A stretch of 64,000 nucleotides of DNA from Solen grandis (taxonomy: Eukaryota > Mollusca > Bivalvia > Adapedonta > Solenidae), in the NCBI GenBank assembly GCA_021229015.1, contig CM037789.1:25514256-25578255 (forward strand), in the 5' to 3' direction. The translations under genes and the position numbers were made by a program. The number at the start of each line of letters is the position of its first letter. Positions within the stretch are counted from its first letter, which is position 1. This document shows, in pieces, positions 40,301 to 48,267 of the stretch. The notes below the pieces were generated by a model. It saw nothing but the letters and a program-made list of their open reading frames with translations, was not told the DNA's origin and did not search any database.

Positions 40301-42604
40301 TGTAATTCACACACCCAACGGCTGTAGACTGACTGCTTCCACTTTGCGCACTGTCTTCGTCCTCTGCGCCACTTTCAGTGTTATCACTTGATTCGGAAGA
40401 TGAATCATAAACAATCATACCACTTTTAATTGCAGGTGGGGTTTCACATGCTGTAAATATGTAAAAGGAGCTGTAAATGATCAGTCATCATATATTTATT
40501 GGACGTATAGTGCACAAGTAGCCTTCATCCAATTTACATTTTATTTCGTATGACAGGTCATGGACCACCAAAAATGAGCTCTGCCATATTGCATACATAG
40601 CTCATGATGGTCGATACAGGAGGTAGTCTCTGAATGTTATAACATGATTCATTATCTATTTAACGATGTATACCGTGTATATGGTGGAAACAAATGGAAT
40701 CAAATGTCTAATTGTCAAATGGTATTATTATTCAGAACACATCAACAATATACTCGTACATAAGCACACATACCAGTAGAACAATATCACAATTACACAG
40801 CATGTCCTTAGATATAAGAGAAACAATCTTTATCGTTCGACAGAGAAAAGAAACGTGTTCTAAAATTCATATTCAGAACATTTCATCATTTTATATTAGC
40901 AATTAAATCATTAAAAATATGATCATATCACATCAGATTTCCTTTAAACAATTGAATAGAACTGTAAAGCTATCATACAAAAACATGTTTCACATTATTG
41001 GAAATAAGGAAACAATAAGTCCGTTTAATGATAGAAGAATGACTTTTCATATGAAAGAGATATATCTTTGATTGTAATAACGGGAAAATACGTAACATTT
41101 ATTTTTAAAATCCATTTCAAGCAACATAAAATAAAGTTTTCATGGAAGGAAGACTTACCTTTTATTATACAATTTGGTGGCGCTTCCCATTGTCCATTGG
41201 TTTGACATACTCTTGTTAAGAGATTTTGGTCGTTAATTCCATAACCGTTTAAGCATGTATAATTGGCAACACTTCCATAAGTGGTATCAGAGAATGCTGG
41301 ACTATTGGTAAATGTGCCATTATTTGGTAAACCACAGTCTGAAAATAAGGAATGAGAGCATCAGAATTAAAATAAAAATTAATTAAGGACTTTTAAATTC
41401 ATCTACATTTATAGTTGGTCTCTTAGATCACTGGACTGTTTGTGAATATGCCACTATGGTTACAAAGCGCTGAAAATCAGAAAAAATAACAGGCGAAGTA
41501 TTGAAAATGATTTATTTTACTTATTGAACGTAATGATCCAGTTATAATTTTCATAGTTTTAGAGATGGGATGGAATCCTATTGAAAACACCTATAAAATA
41601 CTCTGGGAAGAAGGTAAAAATGTCGTTCAAAGCGGTATCAAAACAAATCTGCAATCAAGTTGCACAGTTGTGTCCTAGTGGAATATCAATGACTTGTCTA
41701 AAAAGAATCACCGAGTTTTATGAATATGTTATCAAGTAGAACATTTAAAGCTCCAAAAACATCTACATCAGACCATATAATGTTTGTATCGAGGAATATA
41801 TTGGTAAAAATGGAGTATTCTGACTGCAAACAAGATATTGGTATTGCTGTAATGTTTAATGGGTATGTGGTTAATTCAAGTTACACTTAGATTATTTTAT
41901 AAAGAAAAAAGTCTTGACCCAAAGACGAGATGGTATTTTGTTTATTATACAATAACTATAAACACAGCATACTTGATTCATGTATACATTCTAACTTTCT
42001 AAGATATAACAGTGTAGTCTGAGGGTTTCATGCATTGATGCTGGCCTCGCCGGTAGGCCGGGATTATCAGAGCCTAGAAAATAAGACATAAGAGCTTTAG
42101 AAACTGGAATAATTTATGTTTGATTTTTTTGAAGATCCTCATGCGCATTATCTTCATTAAGATTGAGGGAACAGATATTTTGTGAAAGTCATTATCTGAA
42201 AATCAATGACATAGATATACAATATTTATGAATAACTGGAGATATCAGTTAATTCGGAAAACGTTTTCTCTTAGACAAAACGCATGAGGAAACAAATATA
42301 AATACAATTATATCCTTATCATCTAATAATATTTTACATGTTTTTTTATATAAATAACAAATATAACATTTATCCCATATCCGTTTTAAGGAAGAAAAAA
42401 AATCTTTCCGTCAGGAATACTTACTCTTTATTGTACAATTCGGTGTCGTTTCCCATTCTCCATTTGCTTGACATTTTATGCTTAAAAGATTTTCGTCGCT
42501 AATTTCGTAACCAGATAAACATGTATAATTGGCAGTACTCCCATAAGTGGTCTCATCGTATGTTGGGTCATTGGTGAATCTGACACTATTTGGTGTACCA
42601 CAGT
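22192..42604 (-). CDS. Single-pass membrane receptor-like protein with 7 CCP and 9 EGF-like domains (20 exons, 5' end missing)
   Basis: Exon junctions were read by eye from GT-AG signals and domain continuity. All phases agree, giving 1020 full codons plus stop. From the N-terminal side the order is CCP, CCP, CCP, then EGF-A/EGF-B/CCP cassettes, ending CCP, EGF-A, a short Cys-rich linker, a ~22-residue membrane span, a basic stop-transfer and an ~85-residue acidic/Ser-rich tail. CCP domains (four Cys, Trp before Cys4) usually mediate protein binding in complement-like, adhesion and scavenger proteins, so an extracellular binding or adhesion role is plausible but unproven. EGF-A repeats have a Cys3-Cys4 gap of 6 and EGF-B of 4. 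The signal peptide and first exon(s) are not seen upstream of 42604. Introns hold SINE relics, microsatellites and other dispersed repeats. It is not recognised as a named gene. Confidence 0.88.
22930..23010. repeat. Purine-rich (GA/GGA)n tract
   Basis: About 80 nt of almost pure A/G on the plus strand, in the last intron of the receptor. Apparent Leu/Ser-rich frames here are artefacts. Confidence 0.85.
24451..24543 (-). CDS. Receptor exon 19: cytoplasmic tail, PLRF motif
   Basis: 93 nt, phase 2-2; acceptor tctttatttag, donor gt|gtaagt. Encodes ~31 residues including LVFPSVPLRFTQMPTPMLVE. A homologous exon of the same length lies at 2350-2442, so this tail segment is conserved between copies. 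Confidence 0.8.
25130..25288 (-). CDS. Receptor exon 18: membrane span and stop-transfer
   Basis: 159 nt, phase 2-2; acceptor gtattttctag, donor aag|gtagac. After CNGEICPVEFP comes a hydrophobic stretch of about 22-25 residues (LLPFIIPPIIAAVIFLTLTF...). It is followed by a basic cytoplasmic anchor (ERRTLKTRILKRR). The orientation is therefore type I, with the ectodomain outside. The run contains an unusual Pro-Pro pair. Confidence 0.85.
25858..25990. repeat. Dispersed repeat copy (pair with 37698-37855)
   Basis: Shares 'atgtctacttaagacaga', 'atcacgccgtagac', 'acatgatacc' and 'gctgagc' in the same order with 37698-37855. Both copies are intronic. The family is unknown to me. Confidence 0.7.
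26207..26261 (-). CDS. Receptor exon 17: 55-nt juxtamembrane linker that shifts phase
   Basis: Acceptor aatttcttttcag, donor gcag|gtttgt. It enters in phase 1 and leaves in phase 2, and only this exon makes exon 16 and the membrane exon read in one frame. It encodes ~18 residues with two Cys (TCRYENGVLVC) that continue into RCNGEIC in the next exon. Because it is short it rests on phase logic, not on domain similarity. Confidence 0.7.
26373..26391 (+). repeat. G-run (G6-T-G10)
   Basis: Uninterrupted G blocks on the plus strand, hence a C-run on the sense strand of the intron ~110 nt upstream of linker exon 17. It could form a quadruplex in DNA. Confidence 0.8.
26889..27047 (-). CDS. Receptor exon 16: EGF-like, type A, extended last loop
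   Basis: 159 nt, phase 1-1; donor gtgaga. C-x5-C-x6-C-x6-C-x-C-x22-C. The Cys5-Cys6 loop is 22 residues instead of 10. No type B partner follows; the next exon is the short linker. Confidence 0.9.
27247..27612 (-). CDS. Receptor exon 15: CCP domain 7 with a ~65-residue acidic Asn/Asp/Ser insert
   Basis: 366 nt, phase 1-1, about twice the length of the other CCP exons. The start (CEYPPSISNADIVV) and end (YRCHGNYVLSGSPEVTC, GSWQNLPVC) are normal sushi. Between Cys1 and Cys2 there are 92 residues instead of 26-27, dominated by N, D, S and E with several N-x-S/T-like sites. The frame stays open, so the insert is translated. Long Leu/Ser frames on the opposite strand are its mirror image. Confidence 0.92.
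28932..29054 (-). CDS. Receptor exon 14: EGF-like, type B
   Basis: 123 nt, phase 1-1; acceptor attttgcag. C-x5-C-x6-C-x4-C-x-C-x12-C with DCYHDNTIC. The last loop is two residues longer than in other type B copies. Confidence 0.9.
29262..29335 (+). mobile_element. tRNA-derived SINE relic
   Basis: 'gggtagctcattcgtagagt' resembles a tRNA A box and D arm. About 35 nt later 'agaatcgagtcac' resembles a B box (GGTTCGANTCC). The cloverleaf is broken at the acceptor stem, so this is not a functional tRNA gene. Confidence 0.6.
30408..30560 (+). repeat. Dispersed repeat starting with a short hairpin
   Basis: 'ccacttttcg' and 'aaaaagtgg' form an inverted repeat at the start, followed by 'agctattgtcatgacc' and T-rich sequence. 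This hairpin-led layout resembles the one at 54107. Assignment as an element end is an inference. Confidence 0.4.
30643..30733 (-). mobile_element. tRNA-derived SINE relic
   Basis: On the minus strand there is an A-box-like 'taatacctcagtagtaaaag', and then a B-box-like 'ggtctgggattgaaatccca'. It is intronic and decayed. Confidence 0.55.
30862..30984 (-). CDS. Receptor exon 13: EGF-like, type A
   Basis: 123 nt, phase 1-1; donor gtaaga. C-x5-C-x6-C-x6-C-x-C-x10-C (CTSDADC ... CVCKEGYRASNYEC). The acceptor was chosen at ctataaaag|gc because it gives the family phase and length. Confidence 0.88.
31426..31596 (-). CDS. Receptor exon 12: CCP domain 6
   Basis: 171 nt, phase 1-1; the donor gtctaa is weak. 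CDYPPSLPNG ... YSCDANHVILG ... SC ... GKWGTVPYC. The usual Gly-Tyr after Cys2 is replaced by Asn-His. Confidence 0.9.
32365..32460 (-). mobile_element. tRNA-derived SINE relic
   Basis: Minus strand: 'ttgctcagttgattgcagca' (A box), then 'ggttgcaagttcgaacccg' (B box) ~60 nt later. A more decayed relative lies at 36569-36668, sharing 'ttggaccagtaa', 'accat.ggacca' and 'gatgctg'. Confidence 0.6.
33083..33110. repeat. (GA)n microsatellite next to the exon 11 donor
   Basis: (CT)n on the sense strand, starting about 10 nt after the splice donor of exon 11. Confidence 0.9.
33122..33235 (-). CDS. Receptor exon 11: EGF-like, type B
   Basis: 114 nt, phase 1-1. C-x4-C-x6-C-x4-C-x-C-x10-C with NCYHNNTNC and GFSFIDKDC. 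A (CT)n tract follows the donor, as at exon 8. Confidence 0.9.
33897..34019 (-). CDS. Receptor exon 10: EGF-like, type A
   Basis: 123 nt, phase 1-1. C-x5-C-x6-C-x6-C-x-C-x10-C. Nearly identical to exon 7. Confidence 0.92.
35061..35228 (-). CDS. Receptor exon 9: CCP domain 5
   Basis: 168 nt, phase 1-1; donor gtaagt. DCLFPPDVANST ... YTCDIGFTLSG ... C ... GVWEDTPTC. Its Cys1-Cys2 loop (TTTEDSETPEKRT) is polar and acidic but of normal length. Confidence 0.92.
35647..35672. repeat. (GA)n microsatellite next to the exon 8 donor
   Basis: (CT)n on the sense strand, starting about 5 nt after the splice donor of exon 8. Confidence 0.9.
35679..35795 (-). CDS. Receptor exon 8: EGF-like, type B
   Basis: 117 nt, phase 1-1. 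C-x5-C-x6-C-x4-C-x-C-x10-C with CYHRYTIC. A (CT)n tract (sense strand) begins only a few bases after the donor. Confidence 0.9.
36321..36443 (-). CDS. Receptor exon 7: EGF-like, type A
   Basis: 123 nt, phase 1-1. C-x5-C-x6-C-x6-C-x-C-x10-C. It matches exon 10 at 36 of 41 residues, much more than the neighbouring exons match each other. Confidence 0.92.
36569..36668 (-). mobile_element. Decayed SINE copy related to 32365-32460
   Basis: Shares several short blocks with the better preserved copy at 32.4 kb; its A and B boxes are eroded. Confidence 0.4.
37071..37241 (-). CDS. Receptor exon 6: CCP domain 4
   Basis: 171 nt, phase 1-1; donor gtaagt. Starts DCVYPPAIANST, with YTCDVGYVLRG, C, and GIWNSTPVC. 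This is the first CCP of the cassette type with an aromatic-P-P after Cys1. Confidence 0.92.
37698..37855. repeat. Dispersed repeat copy (pair with 25858-25990)
   Basis: Same ordered blocks as the 25.9 kb copy, with about 20 extra nt in the middle. Confidence 0.7.
39043..39159 (-). CDS. Receptor exon 5: EGF-like, type B
   Basis: 117 nt, phase 1-1; donor gtatgt. Cys spacing is C-x5-C-x6-C-x4-C-x-C-x10-C. It has CFHNNSEC at Cys2-3 and CKCIKGYNFIDRSC at the end. Confidence 0.88.
39409..39555 (-). CDS. Receptor exon 4: EGF-like, type A
   Basis: 147 nt, phase 1-1. Cys spacing is C-x13-C-x6-C-x6-C-x-C-x10-C, with CECEDGYIAHKESC at the end. The first loop is longer than in the other type A copies (13 against 5) and is acidic. 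Confidence 0.88.
40214..40450 (-). CDS. Receptor exon 3: CCP domain 3 with acidic Ser-rich insert and extra cysteines
   Basis: 237 nt, phase 1-1; donor gtacta. The Cys1-Cys2 loop is 49 residues instead of 26-27, the excess being Ser/Glu/Asp-rich. It also has two extra Cys (GCVNYKC and ICCINGTW), which could form an additional disulphide. Confidence 0.88.
41159..41338 (-). CDS. Receptor exon 2: CCP domain 2
   Basis: 180 nt, phase 1-1; acceptor ttattttcag, donor aaaag|gtaagt. Encodes DCGLPNNGTFTNSP ... YTCLNGYG ... C ... GQWEAPPNC. It is the closest paralogue of exon 1 (same length and the same loop pattern TTYGS.ANYTCL.GY). Confidence 0.9.
41423..41469 (-). pseudogene. Remnant of a duplicated CCP exon inside an intron
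   Basis: After an intact-looking acceptor (ctgattttcag) the sequence reads C-N-H-S-G-I-F-T-N-S-P, then stop. It parallels the start of CCP2 (CGLPNNGTFTNSP). Only about the first third of the domain is recognisable. Confidence 0.6.
42073..42117. repeat. Copy of the intron flank of CCP exon 1
   Basis: 'cataagagctttagaaactg' occurs here and at 42617-42640 just upstream of CCP exon 1. This suggests a local duplication whose exon part has decayed beyond recognition. Confidence 0.55.
42425..42604 (-). CDS. Receptor exon 1 (of those seen): CCP domain 1
   Basis: 180 nt, phase 1-1; acceptor ttattttag|ac, donor aaga|gtaagt. Encodes D-C-G-x-P ... NYTCLSGY ... C ... GEWETTPNC, a standard four-Cys sushi domain. 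The first base pair of its Asp codon comes from an upstream exon that is not found, so the gene extends beyond this point. Confidence 0.88.
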
Positions 42605-42644
42605 CTAAAATAAAAGGCATAAGAGCTTTAGAAACTGGAATTAT

Positions 42645-42785
42645 TAGGACTTTCTGTCTACAGGCAGAAAGTCCTATTGTGTTGATACTGTTTTTTATTA
42701 GGACTTTCTGCCCTTTCGGCAGAAAGTCATATTGGGTTTGTTATGTTTTTTATTAGGGCTTTCTGCTTTCCGCAGAAAGACCTTT
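42645..42785 (+). repeat. Three tandem hairpins of the type ggactttctg...cagaaagtcc
   Basis: Hairpins start near 42651, 42702 and 42757. Each has ~10-bp arms, a 4-6 nt loop, and is followed by 'tattg'/'ttttgg' and a T-rich spacer ending 'ttatta', so the period is ~52-55 nt. The motif 'gcagaaagtcctat' recurs immediately before the terminal hairpins at 48229 and 50458 (and as 'acagaaagtcttat' at 7666). The hairpins therefore belong to the same element family. Confidence 0.7.
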
Positions 42786-45700
42786 TGGGTTTTTTCTGTC
42801 TTTTATTATTATTATTATTCTTTTTTTCCAACCTTTTCATGTTGTTATTTCATTAAGTTGCTGAAGGTCTAGGACAAAGAAATTCTATCATCAGACACCT
42901 GAAGCAATGGCATTTTGGAATATGTTATTTTTATCTTCACATGACGTCACATGACGTCAGAACTAAAAATAGCTACCAAAGTTTGTACGCGCTGTACAGC
43001 CGTCATTTATGGACGGACTGTCATGGAATTTTCACAGAAGTTATATATTAAGACCTAATTGTGCAGGATTATATAGGTTTGCCAAGATTCGAAAGAACTA
43101 AGGTTCTATGGCGAATCCAAGATTCGAACCAAGGACGTCAAATTTCAAATCCATATAAAATCGATTCTAGATGAGATAGAAAGTTGATATTTGGCAAGAT
43201 TATTCCTCTCTGTGTTTCCTTTGCATTTTGTAAAGATGAACGTCATATGACGTCATATGACGTCATCAAGTTGTATAGAATTTCCGATTTCTTGATGTCA
43301 ATTTACTCATGTTGCAAAGGTTCATAGCCAATAAAAATTAAATGTCTTATGTAGGTAATCATGAACATTAAGATTTAATTTTTAAAATTTTCATATGACA
43401 TCACATGACGTCAGAACTAAAAATAGCTACCAAAGTTTGTACGCGCTGTACAGCCGTCATTTATGGACGGATTGTCATGGAATTTTCACAGAAGTTATAC
43501 ATTACGACTTCATTGTGCAGGATTATATAGGTTCGCCAAGATTCGAAAGAACTAAAGTTCTATGGCGAATCCAAGATTCGAACCAAGGACGTCAAATTTC
43601 AAATCCATATAAAATCGATTCTAAATGGGATAGAAAGTTGATATTTGGCGAGATTATTCCTCTCTGTGTTTCCTTTGCATTGTGTAAAGATGAACGTCAT
43701 ATGACGTCATATGACGTCAAAAAGTTGTATAGAATTTCCGATTCCTTGATGTCAATTTACTCATGTTGCAAAGGTTCATAGACAATGAAAATTTAATGTC
43801 CTTTGTAGGAAATCATGAACATTTAGATTCAATTTTTAAAATTTTCATATGACGTCACATGACGTCTGAACTAAAAATAGCTACCAAAGTTTGTACGCGC
43901 TGTACAGTCCTCATTTATGAACGGATTGGCATGGAATTTTCACAGAAGTTATATATTACGACCTCATTGTGCAGGATTATATAGGTTTGTCAAGATTCGA
44001 AAGAACTAAGGTTCTATGGCGAATCGAAGATTCGAACCAAGGACGTCGAATTTCAAATCCATATAAAAACGTTTCTAGATGAGATAGAAAGTTGATATTT
44101 GGCGAGATTATACGTCTCTGTGTTTCCTTTGCATTTTGTAAAGATGAACGTCATATGACGTCAAAAAGTTGTATAGAATTTCCGATTCCTTGATGTCAAT
44201 TTACTCATGTTGCAAAGGTTCATAAACAATGGAAATTGAAAGTCCTTTGTAGGTGATCATGAACATTTTGTTCCAATATTTAAAATTTTCATATGACGTC
44301 ACATGACGTCAGAACTAAAAATAGCTACCAAAGTTTGTACGCGCTGTACAGTCCTCATTTATGAACGGATTGGCATGGAATTTTCACAGAAGTTATATAT
44401 TACGACCTCATTGTGCAGGATTATATAGGTTTGTCAAGATTCGAAAGAACTAAGGTTCTATGGCGAATCGAAGATTCGAACCAAGGACGTCGAATTTCAA
44501 ATCCATATAAAAACGTTTCTAGATGAGATAGAAAGTTGATATTTGGCGAGATTATACGTCTCTGTGTTTCCTTTGCATTTTGTAAAGATGAACGTCATAT
44601 GACGTCATCAAGTTGTATAGAATTTCCGATTACTTGATGTCAATTTTCTCATGTTGCAAGAGTTCATAAACAATGGAAATTGAAAGTCCTTTGTAGGTGA
44701 TCATGAACATTTTGTTCCAATGTTTAAAATTTTATATGACGTCACATGACGTCAGAACTAAAAATAGCTACCAAAGTTTGTACGCGCTGTACAGCCGTCA
44801 TTTATGGACGGATTTGCATGGAATTTTCACAGAAGTTATAAATTACGATCTCATTGTGCACGATTATATAGGTTTGCCAAGATTCGAAAGAACAAAGGTT
44901 CTATGGCGAATCCAAGATTCGAACCAATGACGTCAAATTTCAAATACGTATAAAATCGTTTCTAGATGAGATAGAAAGTTGATATTTGGCGAGATTATAT
45001 GTCTCTGTGTATCCTTTGCATTTTATAAAGATGAACGTCATATGACGTCATATGACGTCATCAAGTTGTAAAGAATTTTCGATTCCTTGATGTCAATTTT
45101 ACTCATGTTGCAAAGCTTCATAGACAATGAAAATTAAATGTCCTTTGTAGGTAATCAGGAACATTTACGTTCAATGTTTGAACTTTTCATATGACGTCAC
45201 ATGGCGTCAGAACTATAAATAACTACCAAAGTTTGTCCGCTCTGTACAGCCGTCATTCATTGATAGATTGGCATGGAATCTTCACAGAAGTTATATATTA
45301 AGACCTAATTGTGTAGGATTATATAGGTTTGCCAAAATTTGAAAGAACTAAGGTTCATTGGCGAATCGAAGATTCCAACCAAGGACGTCAAATTTTAAAT
45401 ACGTATAAAATCGTTTCTGTATGAGATAGATATTTGATATTTGGCGAGCTTATACGTCTGTGTTTCCTTTGCATTTTGTAAAGATGAATTTCATATGACG
45501 TCATATGACGTCATCAAATTGTAGAGAATTTCCGATTCCTGAATGTCAATTTACTCATGTTGCAAAGGTTCATAGACAATGAAAATTTAATGTCCTATGT
45601 AGGTAATCATGAACATTAACATTTAATGATTAAATATTTCATATGACGTCACACGACATCAAAACTTAAAAAAGCTACCAAAGTTCATCCGCGATGTACA

Positions 45701-45864
45701 GCCGTCATTTATGGACGGATTGGCATGGAATTTTCACAGAAGTTATACATTACGACTTCATTGTGCAGGATTATATAGGTTTGCCAAAATTCGAAAAACA
45801 CCAGGTTTGTCATGGTTTGCAGTGCAGAAAGCCCTATCTTTTGTTCAAAACAAAAGAAGTCTAG
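42786..45864 (+). mobile_element. Helitron-like element with seven internal TGACGTCA-rich units
   Basis: Starts with (TTA)n and 'ctttttttcc', contains seven units whose 'gtttgtacgcgctgtacag' anchor lies at 42981, 43435, 43889, 44333, 44776, 45231 and 45683 (spacing 443-455), and ends in hairpin plus CTAG. Units are highly similar, so the expansion is fairly recent. Frames within are repeat translations. Confidence 0.75.
45838..45864 (+). repeat. Hairpin + CTAG element terminus
   Basis: CTTTTG/CAAAAG arms (45838-45856), AAGT, CTAG (45861-45864), then TTATTC where the next copy begins. Confidence 0.7.
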
Positions 45865-48267
45865 TTATTCTTATTCTTATTCTTTTTTTCTTCCTCTTGT
45901 ATTTGTGTTAATTTCGGTATGTTGCCAATGGCCCAGAACAATGAAAATTTTATGGCATATATTTCAAACCATGAGCTTTCGAATGCAATGAATTTCATAT
46001 TCATATGACGTCACATAACGTCAGATTTGACGTCAGGTGAAAAAGTTTGTTCGCGGACTACAGCCATTATTTATGGACCGATTTTCATCAAAATTTCACA
46101 GAATGTGTATGTTAGGCTCTAGTTGTGCATCCCGGTGTCCGTTTTTCAAAATTCGAAAAGTCCATGGTTCTATAGCGAATCCAAGATTCGAACCAAGGTC
46201 GTAAATTTTTAAATGCTTATAAAATCTGTCCTATGTAGGATAGAAAGTTGATATTTAGTCAGTATATAGGTCTCTAGAAGTTTTAAACATTTTGTGAAAA
46301 TAAATGCCATATGACGTCACGTGACGTTATTATATGATAATGTATTTCTAATATTAACAAGGGTATTTCTATATGTTGAAATTGTCGAAGGGCAATGAAA
46401 ATTTAAGGACATATGCTTCAAATGCTGAAATTTTGAGTTCTATGATTTTCATATGCCTATGACGTCATATGACGTCACACTTGAAATATGCAACAAAAGT
46501 TTGTACGCGGTCTACAGCCATTGTTTATGAACCGATTTTCATCAAATTTTCACAGAATGTGTATATTAAGTTCTAGTTGTGCATCTCGGTATCCGTTTTT
46601 CAAAATTCGAAAAGTCCATGGTTCTATAGCGAATTCAAGATTCGAACCAAGGTCGTAAATTTTTAAATGCTTATAAAATCGGTCCTATTTGAGATAGAAA
46701 AGTGATATTTGGTCAGTATATAGGTCTCTGGGAGTCTTAAACATTTTGTGAAAATAAACGTCATATGACGTCACGTGACGTCATTATATGATAATGTATT
46801 TCTAATATTAACAAGAGTATTTCTATATGTTGAAATTGTCGAAGGGCAATGAAAATTTAGTTTTCAATGATTTTCAGAAGCCTATGACGTCATATGACGT
46901 CACATTTGAAATTGACTACGAAAGATTGTACACGGTCCAGAGCCATTATTAATGGGCCGATTTTCATCAAAATTTCACAGAATGTGTATATTACGTTCCT
47001 ATTGTGTATACCGGTGTCCTTTTTTTCAAAATTCGAAAAGTCCAAGCATCTATGGCGGATCCAATATTCGAACCAAGGACGTCAATTCTTAAATGCTTAT
47101 AAAAACTGTCCTATTTGAGATAGAAAGTTGAAATTTTGTCAGTTAGTAGGCCTCTGGGCGTCTTAACAATTATGTAAAAATAAACGTCATATAACGTCAC
47201 GTGACGTCATTTTTATTATTATCATTCTTTTCTTCTTCCTAACTAAACGCTCATTTTAATATGTTGCAATAGTCCTAGGACAATGAAATTTTTATGGGTT
47301 ATTAGGCACGTGAGGAAATTTTGATTTCACCCCTACTGCATATATGTAGCCATATCTCAATAAATATCGATTTTTGTAAATATATGTATGAATAAGAATT
47401 ATAGCTGAATAATTGACGTTTCCAAAGATATTTAGTTTATTAAAATTGGTTTACAAAAATTAAAAATGAAGCAATTTTTACATTATGCGTATAAAATGTA
47501 GCATGTTTTAAGAGCTTTCTAACGGTACCAAGTTTATTGAAATTGGCTTCGTATAAGAAGTTACATGGAAAATAAGATATTTCATAATCATGCATCATAA
47601 AAATATGGAAAAGGTCACGCGCAGGGGTCACCAAGCTTAAATACTTGCGCAACGACTTTGAAGCATTGAAGTTAATACATGTACAACGGCACAAGACAAA
47701 AATCCGTATTTGCAACACTATGTAGCTAGCGAGCAGTTTGCAAGCCTTGAAAAATTCACACGCAGCCCCACATTTTAGACCATCTAAAAACTGCATTGTT
47801 ATGCTAACGATATTCATATTGCATCAGTTTGTAGGCTGGGATGTTACCTTTCAAAATATCACCATAGTTCGAAATTCCAGGAATTTATGGCAAAACTACG
47901 GAAGCCCAAACACGCCAAAATCGCTAAATACGATTAACTACGTTACAGGTGTCGAAAGGATATAGCACTATACAAATATTCAATACTTCTTCCTAATGAG
48001 GCTAAAATTAAACAAGGTTACAACTGAGCTGGAGTGATGAAATTCTATGTGTGATGAAAGTTAGAAACTTACATTTGAATTTTTTTTTTTGGGCGGACTT
48101 TTATTAAAATTCACAGAATGTGTTCTATTTGTGCTATTTTATATAGAAATAGAGGAGATAGAAAGTTGCAATTTGGACAGATTATCTATTATGTCATCTT
48201 CTATATATACTATATAAAGCAGATGTTGCAGAAAGTCCTATCATTCGTTTAAACGAATGACATCTAG
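45865..48267 (+). mobile_element. Helitron-like element, ~2.4 kb copy
   Basis: Starts with the T-rich leader and 'tgtatttgtgttaatttcgg'. It holds three TGACGTCA-rich units near 46030, 46497 and 46920 and a unique-looking 47.2-48.2 kb part. It ends with a perfect 20-nt palindrome and CTAG. A second T-rich leader at ~47215 suggests a nested or composite copy. No protein is recognised in the 125-codon minus-strand frame at 47440-47817. Confidence 0.65.
48241..48267 (+). repeat. Hairpin + CTAG element terminus
   Basis: 'tcattcgtttaaacgaatga' is a perfect palindrome, followed by CAT and CTAG (48264-48267). Confidence 0.75.

Noticed and set aside
47440..47817. 125-codon minus-strand frame
   Set aside because: It lies inside the Helitron-like array, has no domain and no splice context.
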